From the NCBI RefSeq assembly GCF_000013665.1, contig NC_007912.1, positions 2,466,501-2,530,500 of the forward strand: a DNA stretch of 64,000 nucleotides, in the 5' to 3' direction. The notes beneath the pieces were generated by a model. The model worked only from the letters and a program-made list of their open reading frames with translations, made no database searches and had not been told where the DNA came from. A program made the position numbers and the translations under genes. This stretch comes from Saccharophagus degradans 2-40 (lineage in GTDB: Bacteria; Pseudomonadota; Gammaproteobacteria; Pseudomonadales; Cellvibrionaceae). Shown here in pieces: positions 44,999 through 54,686 of the stretch. Every line of letters starts with the position of its first letter. Position 1 is the first letter of the stretch.

Positions 44999-47149
44999 TT
45001 AGTGCAGCGCAGCCCAATAACGAATTAACTGCTCAGCGTTTTTGTGGGTTTGGCCAATTTGAATAAAATCGTCAATACCCAGTTCGTAGGCTACAGCGTT
45101 AATATCCTCTTGCGAATAAGCGATGCCAACAATTGGCACAAAAACTTCGTATTTTTCTTTTGTTTCATGCTCTCTAATTTCATCAATTACTCGAATGTAA
45201 TTAGGTACATGTTTAGTATCAATTAAAATTAAACTCACATCTGTTGCGTTTTTTCTAAAATAATCCAGCAACGCCTGCTCGTTATTGGCTTGCACAACTG
45301 CGTCATCAAAAACCTCTAATATTGTTTGTAGGCCGGCATCCACGGTTTCTGAATTAGAATAATTTAGTATTCTTAGCTCACCTTCTTTTTGCTGCAGTTT
45401 ATCTTCTAGCCCGTAAGCCATGTGATAAGCGCACTCCAGCTCAAACAAGCCTGCTGGCCTATCCACAAAGTGGACCTGATCTGACGCAATGTAACCTTCT
45501 TTAATTAGCTTGTTTTGCTTTGCAGGTGACGCAACTATTAATTGGTGGGTATGACGCAACTGCTCGTGCTCTACAAGCTTATTGTTGAACGCCATCGCGT
45601 CTTCATCGTCTGCATAGAACAACACACTGCCAGTAGCAGCATCGGTTTTATAACTGTTTAAAAGTATTTGTTCTGCACGCTTATACTGGGTTTCTGTTGT
45701 AACAACAAACCCCAAAGATTCAAGCTCTCTTCGTTTTATATCAACAATTCTGGCGTTGCTATGAATAAGCAACACTTTGTGGCCCGCGAATGAGTTTCTA
45801 TGAAAATCAAGCTGGCCAGAAGCCTCGGCTAAATCCATTTTGGCATTAAAACGATACTGCACACCCTCGCGTGGAATTTCAGTAATTTCGATATTGCCTT
45901 CCATTATTTCTGCAATGCCCTTACACACTGCGAAATCTAGTCCCGCCTTGGGTACTAGGGTTTGTTCTTTATCGCTAAAAAATAAACGTTTTTGGGTATC
46001 GCACACACGGGAAATAGTAATGTACAGCTCCCCTGCGTTTTCATACTCTCTTAAAAATTCAGCCTCGATAATTACCGCGCCGGCATTTAAATCGCGAATA
46101 GCCATGTGAAGAATAGTTTTGACTACCTGAGCCAAACGGGAAGCATCGCCCCGTAAGCGCATTGGCAGGTTAGGAGAAAGCGCAGATTCAATATCTATGC
46201 CTTTTAGTTCCCCTTGGGCAACAACATCCGCAATGGTGTGCTGCAGTTCGTGGCGAATATTAAACACCCTGTTAGATAAGGTGAGCTCTTTACTCAGCAC
46301 GCTATTGAAGTCACTAATATTGTTGAACAAACGCCGGAGAGCTAAATACGGGGTATCCGTGGAAGTGCTATCGGTGTCGGCATTTTGTGGGGCCTCGCTG
46401 AGGCTCTTAAGCTGGTCTTTATTTTGGCTTATTAGCTCCCATAAATCAGAGCGTAAATAGCCAAGAAATTCCCTGTTCAACTTTGCGCTTGCACGGGTAT
46501 CTCTTTTTTCTTCTTCAATCGATAAGGTTTTTCGCGAAAGAGCGTAAGAAGCTTCTAGCTTTTCCCAATAGTTCTCAGACATTAATCTGCACTGATGTAT
46601 GAGCACCAAAAAGAACACCAACAATAATGTTCCGTACAAATAGCCATCGGAAATGCCTAGCGTAAAAGCGGCAACGGCTGCAGGCATTAAGCCGAAAAAT
46701 TGATAGTAAGCGAGGAACTTTTGATATGGGGCGAAAGCGTGGGCAGTGGTTGAAAAGAATACGACCGTGTAAAGCCAAAATAGAGGCGCTTCATACTCCA
46801 TTTTTAAGGTGATGGTTACGCTACACATAATAACCCCCCACCAAATTGCACCAATTAAAGTGGCCACAAAATAGCTATTACGCCATCTCGCCGGGGCGCG
46901 GGGGTAAAGGTGCTCGAAGCGAAACAGGAAAAACCCACGCACGAAGGTAATAAGCAGCAAACCTGTAGTGAGTACTACAGTTAAATCTCTATTTTGCTCT
47001 ATGAAATGGCCACCAATTAGGCAAACTAGAAATGCTAGAAAGTTAAATACTAACCCTCTGCGGCTATACTTCGCCATGCGTGCATCAGTTTCGCGCATAA
47101 TTCGGCGATCTTTTTGCACTTTGCTTACGGGTTCAAAAAAACTGAACAT
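44999..47149 (-). CDS. Membrane histidine-kinase-like protein with degenerate active sites and receiver domains
   Basis: 716 aa. Six or seven membrane helices (about 30-205), then a DHp-like coil where the usual phospho-His box is FLGYLRSDLWELI: the His is replaced by Ser. The ATPase-like domain (about 310-450) also lacks the N-box Asn (ILHMAIRD). Two receiver-like domains follow (about 465-590 and 595-716); the first has no acceptor Asp (IHSN in place of the acidic pair), the second keeps a candidate Asp (LILIDTKHV) but has no Lys at the usual place. It is probably a signalling scaffold rather than a kinase. No partner gene nearby. Confidence 0.75.
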   Translation of the reverse strand: MFSFFEPVSKVQKDRRIMRETDARMAKYSRRGLVFNFLAFLVCLIGGHFIEQNRDLTVVLTTGLLLITFVRGFFLFRFEHLYPRAPARWRNSYFVATLIGAIWWGVIMCSVTITLKMEYEAPLFWLYTVVFFSTTAHAFAPYQKFLAYYQFFGLMPAAVAAFTLGISDGYLYGTLLLVFFLVLIHQCRLMSENYWEKLEASYALSRKTLSIEEEKRDTRASAKLNREFLGYLRSDLWELISQNKDQLKSLSEAPQNADTDSTSTDTPYLALRRLFNNISDFNSVLSKELTLSNRVFNIRHELQHTIADVVAQGELKGIDIESALSPNLPMRLRGDASRLAQVVKTILHMAIRDLNAGAVIIEAEFLREYENAGELYITISRVCDTQKRLFFSDKEQTLVPKAGLDFAVCKGIAEIMEGNIEITEIPREGVQYRFNAKMDLAEASGQLDFHRNSFAGHKVLLIHSNARIVDIKRRELESLGFVVTTETQYKRAEQILLNSYKTDAATGSVLFYADDEDAMAFNNKLVEHEQLRHTHQLIVASPAKQNKLIKEGYIASDQVHFVDRPAGLFELECAYHMAYGLEDKLQQKEGELRILNYSNSETVDAGLQTILEVFDDAVVQANNEQALLDYFRKNATDVSLILIDTKHVPNYIRVIDEIREHETKEKYEVFVPIVGIAYSQEDINAVAYELGIDDFIQIGQTHKNAEQLIRYWAALH

Positions 47150-47346
47150 GGGGTATTCCCTATTGATAGCCTTACCGTTGTATACAGTTTGGCCATCTTG
47201 ATCTTGCTATGCAAATAAAGCAGCCTTTAAATCTTCTCTATTAGGCGTGCTCCCTAGGCGTGGCATTCTACATCTGCACTCTACTTTACGAAAGAGCGGG
47301 GTTTGGCGAAAAAGGTAATGTATAAGCACCGTGTTCTAAAAGCAAA

Positions 47347-47383
47347 AAAAAGCGCCGCATTAGCCTTTAATGCGGCGCTTTTT
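47347..47383 (-). terminator. Intrinsic terminator after etfA
   Basis: A 16-bp perfect stem, AAAAAGCGCCGCATTA with its complement at 47368-47383, loop GCCTT. A-tract on the plus strand gives a T-tract on the minus, so it terminates etfBA 24 bp after the stop; it can act in both directions. Confidence 0.9.
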
Positions 47384-47407
47384 GCCAATCATGTTAAACG
47401 CTGGCCT

Positions 47408-48346
47408 TTAAGCTAGCTTTTCGTTCAACTCGGGAATCACATCAAAAAGATCGGCTACCAAGCCGTAATCGGCCACCTGGAAAATAGGCGCGTCTTCGTC
47501 TTTGTTAATAGCTACAATCACTTTAGAGTCTTTCATTCCTGCTAAATGTTGAATAGCACCGGATATACCCACTGCTATATACAAATCTGGGGCCACAATT
47601 TTACCTGTTTGGCCAACTTGCATATCGTTGGGTACAAAGCCTGCGTCTACTGCTGCCCGTGAAGCACCTACGGCTGCATCTAGCTTATCGGCTAGGGTAT
47701 ACAGCATTTCGAAGTTTTCCCCGTTTTGCATACCTCTACCACCGGATATAACAACGCGCGCTGCGGTGAGTTCTGGTCGGTCAGATTTGGCGAGCTCTTC
47801 TTTTTCAAAGCTCGAAAGGCCGGCTTCACTAACTTCAGCAATGGCTTCTATTGATGCGCTTCCGCCTTCACTTGCTACAGGATCGAATGCTGTTGCCCTT
47901 ACGGTTAATACTTTTGTTGCATCGATACTTTTAACGGTGGCAATAACATTACCTGCATAGATTGGACGCTTGAAAGTATCTTCACTTTCTACGGCAATCA
48001 CGTCTGATAGCTGTTGAACATCTAGTAAAGCGGCAACGCGTGGCAACAAGTTTTTGCCTGTTGTGGTTGCGGGCGCAAGTATATGACTATAACCATTGGC
48101 TTTAGCAAGGCTTACTACAACCTGCGCGACGTTTTCTGCTAATTGGTATTGATAAGCAGCGTTATCTGCATGCAGTACTTTACTTACACCGTCAACTTTA
48201 GCGGCAGCATCGGCTACTTCCGCAGCGCTAGCGCCTGCAACCAAAACGCTTATATCGTCACCAACTTTACTGGCTGCAGCAATTACATTCAAAGTAGAAG
48301 GATGCAGTGTTTTATTATCGTGTTCTGCTATTACTAATACAGCCAT
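47408..48346 (-). CDS. etfA: Electron transfer flavoprotein alpha subunit
   Basis: 312 aa, the family's standard length. C-terminal FAD domain with [43 protein letters not shown] and [10 protein letters not shown]. With EtfB it carries electrons from acyl-CoA and amino-acid dehydrogenases to ETF-ubiquinone oxidoreductase, encoded divergently. The etfA start is 1 bp from the end of etfB. Confidence 0.95.
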   Translation of the reverse strand: MAVLVIAEHDNKTLHPSTLNVIAAASKVGDDISVLVAGASAAEVADAAAKVDGVSKVLHADNAAYQYQLAENVAQVVVSLAKANGYSHILAPATTTGKNLLPRVAALLDVQQLSDVIAVESEDTFKRPIYAGNVIATVKSIDATKVLTVRATAFDPVASEGGSASIEAIAEVSEAGLSSFEKEELAKSDRPELTAARVVISGGRGMQNGENFEMLYTLADKLDAAVGASRAAVDAGFVPNDMQVGQTGKIVAPDLYIAVGISGAIQHLAGMKDSKVIVAINKDEDAPIFQVADYGLVADLFDVIPELNEKLA

Positions 48347-48347
48347 G

Positions 48348-49097
48348 TTATATCACCTTCGCTTCGTTCTTTAGTTTATCGATTAACGCATCTACATCGG
48401 CGACTTTAACGCCACCACTGCGCTCTGGCGGTGGTGTTACACCTAATAATTGTGTGCGAGGCTTGGTATCTACGCCCAAGTCGGCCAGAGCTATGGTTTC
48501 TAGCGGCTTTTTCTTTGCTTTCATAATGTCTGGTAGCTTGGCGTAACGAGGTTCGTTTAAGCGTAGGTCGGTTGTAACAACTGCTGGCAAAGCAAGCTGT
48601 ACTGTTTGCAAGCCGCCATCTATTTCGCGTGTCACGCTCAGTTTTCCATCTGCAAGCACCACCTCTGAAGCAAAGGTGCCCTGCCCCCAGTTACATAACG
48701 CGGCTAGCATTTGTCCTGTTTGGTTGTTATCGCCATCGATAGATTGTTTGCCGAGGATTACCATCTCGGGTGATTCTTTTTCGACCACATTCTTTAAACA
48801 TTTCGCAATAGCTAGCGGCTCAAGCGACTCGTCTGTTTCGATGAGAATACCTCGGTCGGCGCCAATGGCCATTGCAGCGCGTATTTGCTCTTGCGCTTTA
48901 GCTGGGCCAATACTTACCACAATTACTTCCGTTGCCTTGCCGGCTTCTTTGAGTCTTACGGCTTCTTCTACAGCAATTTCGCAAAATGGATTCATGGACA
49001 TTTTTACATTTGCGAGGTCTACGTTAGAACCATCACCATTGGGTCTCACCTTTACGTTGTAATCCACAACACGTTTTATTGGCACGAGAATCTTCAT
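48348..49097 (-). CDS. etfB: Electron transfer flavoprotein beta subunit
   Basis: 249 aa. Starts [18 protein letters not shown], followed by [15 protein letters not shown], the AMP-binding DGDNNQTGQ region and [11 protein letters not shown]. First gene of etfBA. It is divergent from the ETF-ubiquinone oxidoreductase gene across 297 bp in which no operator was recognised. Confidence 0.95.
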   Translation of the reverse strand: MKILVPIKRVVDYNVKVRPNGDGSNVDLANVKMSMNPFCEIAVEEAVRLKEAGKATEVIVVSIGPAKAQEQIRAAMAIGADRGILIETDESLEPLAIAKCLKNVVEKESPEMVILGKQSIDGDNNQTGQMLAALCNWGQGTFASEVVLADGKLSVTREIDGGLQTVQLALPAVVTTDLRLNEPRYAKLPDIMKAKKKPLETIALADLGVDTKPRTQLLGVTPPPERSGGVKVADVDALIDKLKNEAKVI

Positions 49098-49394
49098 GTT
49101 TGGGGTGTGCTCCTTTAATTGATTTTTTATTGCTGTTTTAACGCCTTTACGCTAACGAAGTATAGCCTTTATCTAGCAAATACTGGTGACGATAACGCCA
49201 AGTTGCAACCTTTTAAGTGTAAATTATTTGCAGTACTGCATATGTTAAACAAAACCCAGCTTATGTGTTGCACGTATTTGTTAATTTTGGCGTGTCGATT
49301 TGCCATTGGTATTCGCTGGGATACACACATATACTTTGGGTACATAGTAGTTTGTGTATGACTAGCCGTAGCTTATTGTCTTTAGGAGGCACAG

Positions 49395-51032
49395 GTGGAA
49401 AGAGAATTTATGGAGTACGACGTTGTAGTTGTTGGTGCCGGCCCCGCAGGCCTAAGCGCAGCGTGCCGTTTAAAACAACTCCAGCCAGACGTTTCTGTGT
49501 GTGTCGTCGAAAAAGGGTCTGAGGTTGGTGCACACATTCTCTCTGGTGCTGTACTTGAACCCACTGCCCTTACCGAACTCTTCCCCGATTGGAAAGAGCG
49601 CCAAGCGCCGTTACACACCGCTGTAAGCGAAGACAATATTTACCTCATGCAATCCGGCGAGTCGGCCATGAGTATTCCCAATCTCTTCGCGCCCTATACC
49701 ATGCACAATGAAGGCAACTATATAATTAGCCTTGGTAATCTTTGCCGCTGGTTAGCCGAGCAGGCAGAAGCACTAGAGGTAGAGGTTTTCCCTGGCTTTA
49801 CCGCTGCCGAAGTATTGTTCGACGATAATAACTGTGTTGCTGGCATTATTACTGGCGACATGGGAGTGGGTGTAAACGGCGAAGAAAAAGACAGCTACAC
49901 ACCCGGTATGGAGTTACGTGCAAAATACACCTTGTTTGCTGAAGGCTGCCGAGGGCACTTGGGCAAGCAACTAATCGAACACTACAAACTAGACGAAGGT
50001 AAAGACCCGCAGCACTACGGTATTGGTATTAAAGAGCTGTGGAAAATTCCGGCGGATAAACACAAGCAAGGGCTTGTAGTACATAGCGCGGGCTGGCCAC
50101 TTTCTGAGAGCGGCTCGGCAGGCGGTGGTTTTTTATACCATTTCGAAGATAACCAAGTAGCTGTTGGCTTAATTACCGACCTCTCCTACTCTAACCCATA
50201 TGTTAGCCCATTTGATGAATTTCAACGCTACAAACACCACCCTAAAATTGCTCAATACTTAGAAGGCGGCGAACGCATTGCCTATGGCGCTAGAGCAATT
50301 ACTAAGGGTGGTTTGCAGTCTCAGCCTAAAATGCATTTTGCTGGTGGCCTACTCATTGGTGATGACGCCGGCACTTTAAACTTTGCCAAAATTAAAGGTT
50401 CGCACACAGCAATGAAGAGCGGCATGGTAGCGGCTGAGGTTGTAAATAAGGCATTGCAAGCGGGTAGCTCGCAAACAGATTTGGTTGAGTTTGAACAGGC
50501 CTACAAAGAAAGTTGGGCATATAAAGAATTGCACGCACAACGCAATTTTGGCCCTGCGCAACACAAGTGGGGCAATTTGTTAGGCTCGGCCTATGCCTTT
50601 ATTGATATGAATATATTTCGCGGCGCCCTACCATGGACCCTGCGTGACCCCAAGCCCGATTACGCGCAAATGGTGCCGGCGAAAGATGCTAAACCCATCA
50701 ACTACCCTAAACCAGATAACAAATTGAGCTTTGATAAGCTTTCGTCAGTCTTCTTATCGAATACCAACCATGAGGAAGATCAACCAGTACATTTAAAGCT
50801 GATTGACCCAAGCTTGCCAATCGATAAAAACCTACCACTTTATAACGAGCCAGCTCAGCGCTATTGCCCTGCAGGTGTTTACGAGGTTGTGGAAGATGCC
50901 GCTGGTAAACGCTTCCAAATAAATGCCCAGAATTGCGTACATTGTAAAACTTGCGACATTAAAGACCCGCTGCAAAATATTACCTGGGTAACCCCTGAAG
51001 GCGGTGGCGGGCCGAATTACCCTAATATGTAA
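49395..51032 (+). CDS. Electron transfer flavoprotein-ubiquinone oxidoreductase
   Basis: 545 aa from a GTG at 49395 with AGGAGG at 49384-49389; an ATG five codons on is the alternative. N-terminal FAD site VVVVGAGPAGLSAA, a middle ubiquinone-binding region and a C-terminal 4Fe-4S domain with CPAGVYEV and CVHCKTCDIKDP. It is a membrane-associated enzyme that passes electrons from EtfAB to ubiquinone. It is convergent with the DUF4823-like lipoprotein gene, 7 bp away. Confidence 0.95.
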   Translation: MEREFMEYDVVVVGAGPAGLSAACRLKQLQPDVSVCVVEKGSEVGAHILSGAVLEPTALTELFPDWKERQAPLHTAVSEDNIYLMQSGESAMSIPNLFAPYTMHNEGNYIISLGNLCRWLAEQAEALEVEVFPGFTAAEVLFDDNNCVAGIITGDMGVGVNGEEKDSYTPGMELRAKYTLFAEGCRGHLGKQLIEHYKLDEGKDPQHYGIGIKELWKIPADKHKQGLVVHSAGWPLSESGSAGGGFLYHFEDNQVAVGLITDLSYSNPYVSPFDEFQRYKHHPKIAQYLEGGERIAYGARAITKGGLQSQPKMHFAGGLLIGDDAGTLNFAKIKGSHTAMKSGMVAAEVVNKALQAGSSQTDLVEFEQAYKESWAYKELHAQRNFGPAQHKWGNLLGSAYAFIDMNIFRGALPWTLRDPKPDYAQMVPAKDAKPINYPKPDNKLSFDKLSSVFLSNTNHEEDQPVHLKLIDPSLPIDKNLPLYNEPAQRYCPAGVYEVVEDAAGKRFQINAQNCVHCKTCDIKDPLQNITWVTPEGGGGPNYPNM

Positions 51033-51039
51033 GCTGTAT

Positions 51040-51732
51040 TTAGAGGCTTCCACCTGCAATTGCTGCTACATACACGCGAGCAGCTTTTGCAGCTAACTCT
51101 TGAGTATTTTCATCGCTTGCAGCGAAATAACGCCCACGCGCTTGCACTTGCGCTAAATCCACCAATTTACCTGAATTAACATCGTAAGCCGCAATACGAA
51201 TGGATGATGCATCCACGCCTAGCGTGCGCGAAGTGGCAACCGAACCTTGATTAATTTCTATTTGGGTATTGAGGTTGTCTTCGGAGGAGATTGCGGCGGG
51301 CACCAATAAAAGCTGCGCGCCCAAGCCTCTCCCTACGGCTAAAGCATCGTTCACAGAGTTGGATTGGGTAACAGATACCGAGCCAAATTGGCCAATAAGG
51401 CTTTGCTGTAAGGCCGCAAACATCGCAGTGTTAAGCCTTGGGGCTAGGGTTTGATTAGCGACTAACCATTGGGTTTCGGTTGCCGCCATGGCTTTGGCGT
51501 TCATCGCTTCTAATTGGCTTTGCTCAGGTGCGGTTTTCATTAACAGTAGATGGGTGTCGGCAGTTATCACCCAAGGCTCTTTGCGTGTGAGTTGATAGCT
51601 TTGATTCAATTTAAGCGTTTGCATCGCACCGCGATATACGTTGCTAGCATAGTGCGAGGTACAGCCACTAACAAATAACACAATGAACGCAGCACATAAC
51701 AAGTAGTTCGAAGTTAATTTATTTTTTTGCAT
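51040..51732 (-). CDS. DUF4823-like lipoprotein
   Basis: 230 aa. Lipoprotein signal with Cys at about 24 (FVSGCTS). A long alternating strand-helix region contains the repeated pattern VGRGLGAQLLLVPAAIS, matching what is expected of the DUF4823 family. No activity is known. It ends 7 bp from the ETF-QO gene in the opposite orientation. Confidence 0.6.
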   Translation of the reverse strand: MQKNKLTSNYLLCAAFIVLFVSGCTSHYASNVYRGAMQTLKLNQSYQLTRKEPWVITADTHLLLMKTAPEQSQLEAMNAKAMAATETQWLVANQTLAPRLNTAMFAALQQSLIGQFGSVSVTQSNSVNDALAVGRGLGAQLLLVPAAISSEDNLNTQIEINQGSVATSRTLGVDASSIRIAAYDVNSGKLVDLAQVQARGRYFAASDENTQELAAKAARVYVAAIAGGSL

Positions 51733-51903
51733 TTACATAGCGCTCGGTAAGGATGTAAAGCAGTAAACGCCATAAGTTTCCAGCGGCACTGCTACACTTT
51801 TAACTAAAGCAAAATTTAGTGTGGTTGGATAATTTATCGGCAGCCTAAACAAAATCTTAAGGTGCCCTCTAAGCTTAGGACGTAATAAGTAGTAGGATCA
51901 AAT

Positions 51904-52755
51904 ATGACAGCATCAATTTCTCAATTGTTAGACTTAGAGCTTTTAGATAACAACCTATTTAGAAGTCGCCACCACAGGGAAAATTTCAGAAAAACGCTGT
52001 TTGGTGGTCAGGTGCTTAGCCAAGCATTAATAGCCGCATACAATACGGTTGAAAACCGTTTGCCGCACTCTTTGCACGCATATTTTTTGCGGCCTGGCAC
52101 CAGCGAGTCGCCGGTTATTTACGATGTGGAAACCGTGCGAGACGGCCGAAGCTTAACCAGCCGCAGAGTGGTAGCAAGGCAAAATGGCCGCCCTATTTTT
52201 AATATGTCTACTTCGTTTCACAGCGAAGAGCCCGGTTTTTTTCATCAACCTGCTATGCCCTCCTCTATACCTATGCCCGAGGAGCTACTTAAAACCTGCT
52301 CACCAAGCTCTGCAGAGGATCACCTACCGCCACATGATTGCGTACCCAACCAAGCTGCTAGCCCCTTCGAGCTGCTGCCAATAGACGGTAATCCATTTAC
52401 CTCGCAAGAGTCTCTTGCCCCTACCACTTACTTTTGGATGCGCTCAACAGAACCTCTGCCAGAAGCGCCTATTTATCACTATTGTGCACTAGCGTTCGCA
52501 TCAGATCTCGGCTTGCTGGCGACTGCTCTCTTGCCCCATAAAGCAACCATTTTCGATAAGGGCCTATTTGCCGCTAGCGTTGACCATGCAGTTTGGTTTC
52601 ATTCAGTAAACTTTAAAGCCGACGATTGGCTTTTGTGTGAATCACACAGCCCTTGGGCTGGTTCTTCTAGAGGCTTTGCTAGAGCGAGTGTATTTACAAG
52701 AAACGGCACTCTTGTAGCGTCTACGGCACAGGAAGGCATTATTCGAAAAGTGTAA
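51904..52755 (+). CDS. tesB: Acyl-CoA thioesterase II
   Basis: 283 aa. Double hot-dog fold: LFGGQVLSQALIAAY, LPHSLHAYFLRPG, DVETVRDGRSLTSRRVVARQ and the second hot-dog with HAVWFHSVNFKADDWLLCESHSPWAGSSRG. Hydrolyses medium- and long-chain acyl-CoA. Lone gene. Confidence 0.93.
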   Translation: MTASISQLLDLELLDNNLFRSRHHRENFRKTLFGGQVLSQALIAAYNTVENRLPHSLHAYFLRPGTSESPVIYDVETVRDGRSLTSRRVVARQNGRPIFNMSTSFHSEEPGFFHQPAMPSSIPMPEELLKTCSPSSAEDHLPPHDCVPNQAASPFELLPIDGNPFTSQESLAPTTYFWMRSTEPLPEAPIYHYCALAFASDLGLLATALLPHKATIFDKGLFAASVDHAVWFHSVNFKADDWLLCESHSPWAGSSRGFARASVFTRNGTLVASTAQEGIIRKV

Positions 52756-52827
52756 GCTAACGACCAAAAGCGGATTAAATGAGCGCTGCTATACTTTAAG
52801 TTACCCATCAACTTAAAAGGTAAGACT

Positions 52828-53172
52828 ATGCAGCAAACATCTATAGCGGAAGCGATATTAGCGCTAGATGAACTATTACAAGCGCTCAACGATGCTTACT
52901 GGGAGGTTAACAACATTAACCAAAAAGATGCGTTATTCGACATTGTAACAACGCTTCATGAAGAAACGAATGAGTTAGCGAAGCTCAGCATAGAAGACCA
53001 CAGTATGCCCTACGAGCCTATTACCGCTAAATTCAGGTCATCATGCAAAAAACTGAGTGTTGTACAAAAAAATATAGAAAGCTGGTTTATACGCACTACT
53101 ACGTCCGAACGAGTAAGCGTTGCCCTACCAAAGGCCGCCGCACTTATTTCTGACGAGTGTTTAATTGTATAA
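52828..53172 (+). CDS. Hypothetical protein, 114 aa
   Basis: All-helical by composition (LDELLQALNDAYWEV, IVTTLHEETNELAKL). No signal peptide or membrane helix. Preceded by AAGGTAAG at a good distance from the ATG, 72 bp after tesB on the same strand. I recognise no family. Confidence 0.6.
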   Translation: MQQTSIAEAILALDELLQALNDAYWEVNNINQKDALFDIVTTLHEETNELAKLSIEDHSMPYEPITAKFRSSCKKLSVVQKNIESWFIRTTTSERVSVALPKAAALISDECLIV

Positions 53173-53460
53173 AAGGCCCGCTGGCCAACCTTATTCGAAA
53201 TTGCTAATTAAACCATGCTTACTATTATGAAAAGGTTTAAAAAATTAAGGGGGTTAACTGGAAGTTCGAGGGATATGAGTAATACTTAAATTACCGGCAG
53301 CAATGAATTCCCCCATTTAGTGTTGCTGGTAGAGCTTTAAGCTCTATGAGGATTTACTCCTTTAATGTTTCACTCCTAATGGTCCTGGCCCGACGCTCTC
53401 CCCCCCGAAACGTCGGGCTTTTTTTCGTCCAATGCTTTTACACTACCGCCAATTCTCTTT
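53173..53460 (+). other. Non-coding region with hairpins; possible small RNA
   Basis: No open frame is credible. AGAGCTT/AAGCTCT is a compact palindrome at 53331-53345. CAGCAA (53298-53303) can pair with TTGCTG (53323-53328) around a C-rich loop, and a strong terminator follows at 53388-53425. This would suit a small RNA or simply the 3' end of the preceding transcript. Confidence 0.3.
53388..53425 (+). terminator. Intrinsic terminator
   Basis: Stem GCCCGACG (53388-53395) / CGTCGGGC (53411-53418), 15-nt loop, then seven T. Orientation is plus strand, ending the tesB/hypothetical transcript or an RNA gene in between. Confidence 0.9.
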
Positions 53461-53515
53461 GTTATCTGATTGTTATCTAACTGTTATCTAACTGTTATCT
53501 AACTGTTATCTAACT
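53461..53515. repeat. 11-bp tandem repeat, five units, entering the trmH 3' end
   Basis: GTTATCTAACT repeated four times exactly after one variant unit (GTTATCTGATT), 53461-53515. The trmH stop codon and its last two codons lie within the last unit, so unit gain or loss would change the 3' flank. Confidence 0.85.
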
Positions 53516-54180
53516 GAATGGTACCAAGCCGCAGGGTTAATGATTTCTCCCTCTTCATCTAATGGTGGATAGGGAATATTTTTTTCGTGGCAAAATTTAG
53601 CGACTTTGGGGTGAGCCCAGCGGAAAAACAGCGCATCGTACCGGTCTTTATTAAGCCTCGGACCGCTGTATAGGCCCTTTTCTTGGCGCTGCCTTTGTGC
53701 TTCGAGCAGAATGCCTGCACAGGCAACAGAAACGTTGTAAGACTCAATCATGCCAACCATGGGCAAATGGATAGTATGCGTAACCAATTCGCGTGCAGGT
53801 TCGCTTACCCCCCAAATTTCCGCACCCATTAACAATGCAGTGGGTTTTGTATAGTCGATTTCTCTAAAATCTTTTGCATTTCTATCTACATGCGCAGCTA
53901 CAATTTGATACCCCTGCTGAGTAAGGGCTGTAATGGGCTCGAGCGCAGTTGAGTAATGATGAATGTCCACCCACTTATGCGCGCTTGCGGCCGTGCCATT
54001 ATAGGAAGTGAAGCCTTCGCGAGGTACAACACTGTGCACCTCTGGGATGCCTACAGCATCGCAGGTGCGGATTATTGCTGATAAATTTCGCCCTTTTTGT
54101 ACTTCTTCGGTAATTACAGTGAGATCGGGCTGTCTTTGGTCTAACACGCTTCGGATGCGAGAGAGTCTTTCGGGTGTCAT
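53506..54180 (-). CDS. trmH: tRNA (guanosine-2'-O-)-methyltransferase TrmH
   Basis: 224 aa from the ATG at 54180; upstream in-frame Met at 54225 is outside the family. Aligns with E. coli TrmH through PERLSRIRSVLDQRQPDLTV, NLSAIIRTCDAVG, DFREIDYTKPTALLMG and the SPOUT knot PMVGMIESYNVSVACAGILLEAQRQRQ. Methylates the 2'-OH of G18 in tRNA using SAM. No strong ribosome site seen. Confidence 0.92.
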   Translation of the reverse strand: MTPERLSRIRSVLDQRQPDLTVITEEVQKGRNLSAIIRTCDAVGIPEVHSVVPREGFTSYNGTAASAHKWVDIHHYSTALEPITALTQQGYQIVAAHVDRNAKDFREIDYTKPTALLMGAEIWGVSEPARELVTHTIHLPMVGMIESYNVSVACAGILLEAQRQRQEKGLYSGPRLNKDRYDALFFRWAHPKVAKFCHEKNIPYPPLDEEGEIINPAAWYHSVR

Positions 54181-54686
54181 AATCTGATTAATTCTTTTGC
54201 TTAATAAGAATTTAAAACTATACAAATAATTAATCTAATAGTTAAGCTTCATTAGATTGCTTTTTTGTTTCAAAGGTGGGTGAAGAGCAAATTAATTCTT
54301 TCCACATTTCCTGTGGATAACTTAGTGGATAGCCGCTGGGGAAGTCTCTATAGGGCCTATTTACGCTGGCACTGTGTTAGATTGCTCGTTTTTTAACCAT
54401 ATATATTATTTCTTTTAATATCAATAACTTAGGTGATAATGGTCGCGTAAACACTCACCTAAGTTTAACTTTTGTGCAAAACTCTCAAAAAAAAAGCACT
54501 TTTATTGGCATTGTGCATAACAGGTTAGCCGCTCCTAACCTCATAGGCCTCACAGTAACAATTTCGTCAAAAAGCAAGCGCTTAAAACTATCGCCACCAA
54601 TAAAAAGACGGAACCGTCGAGAAATGTGTTTAGTGCCATAATGCAAACATAAACCCCAGCCTTGGGCCGCAAGTAAAGAGGGAAAA
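54181..54686. other. 506-bp intergenic region with one DnaA-box match
   Basis: No gene is visible. TGTGGATAA at 54312-54320 is an exact DnaA 9-mer on the minus strand; it stands alone. A 7-bp hairpin AGGTTAG/CTAACCT lies at 54522-54541, 145 bp before the addB-like gene. Confidence 0.4.

Noticed and set aside
49098-49394. Small genes in the etfB/ETF-QO gap
   Set aside because: Open frames there have no ribosome sites and start inside or overlap the divergent promoters.
54312-54320. Replication origin
   Set aside because: Only one DnaA box, no AT-rich unwinding element or dnaA/dnaN genes nearby.
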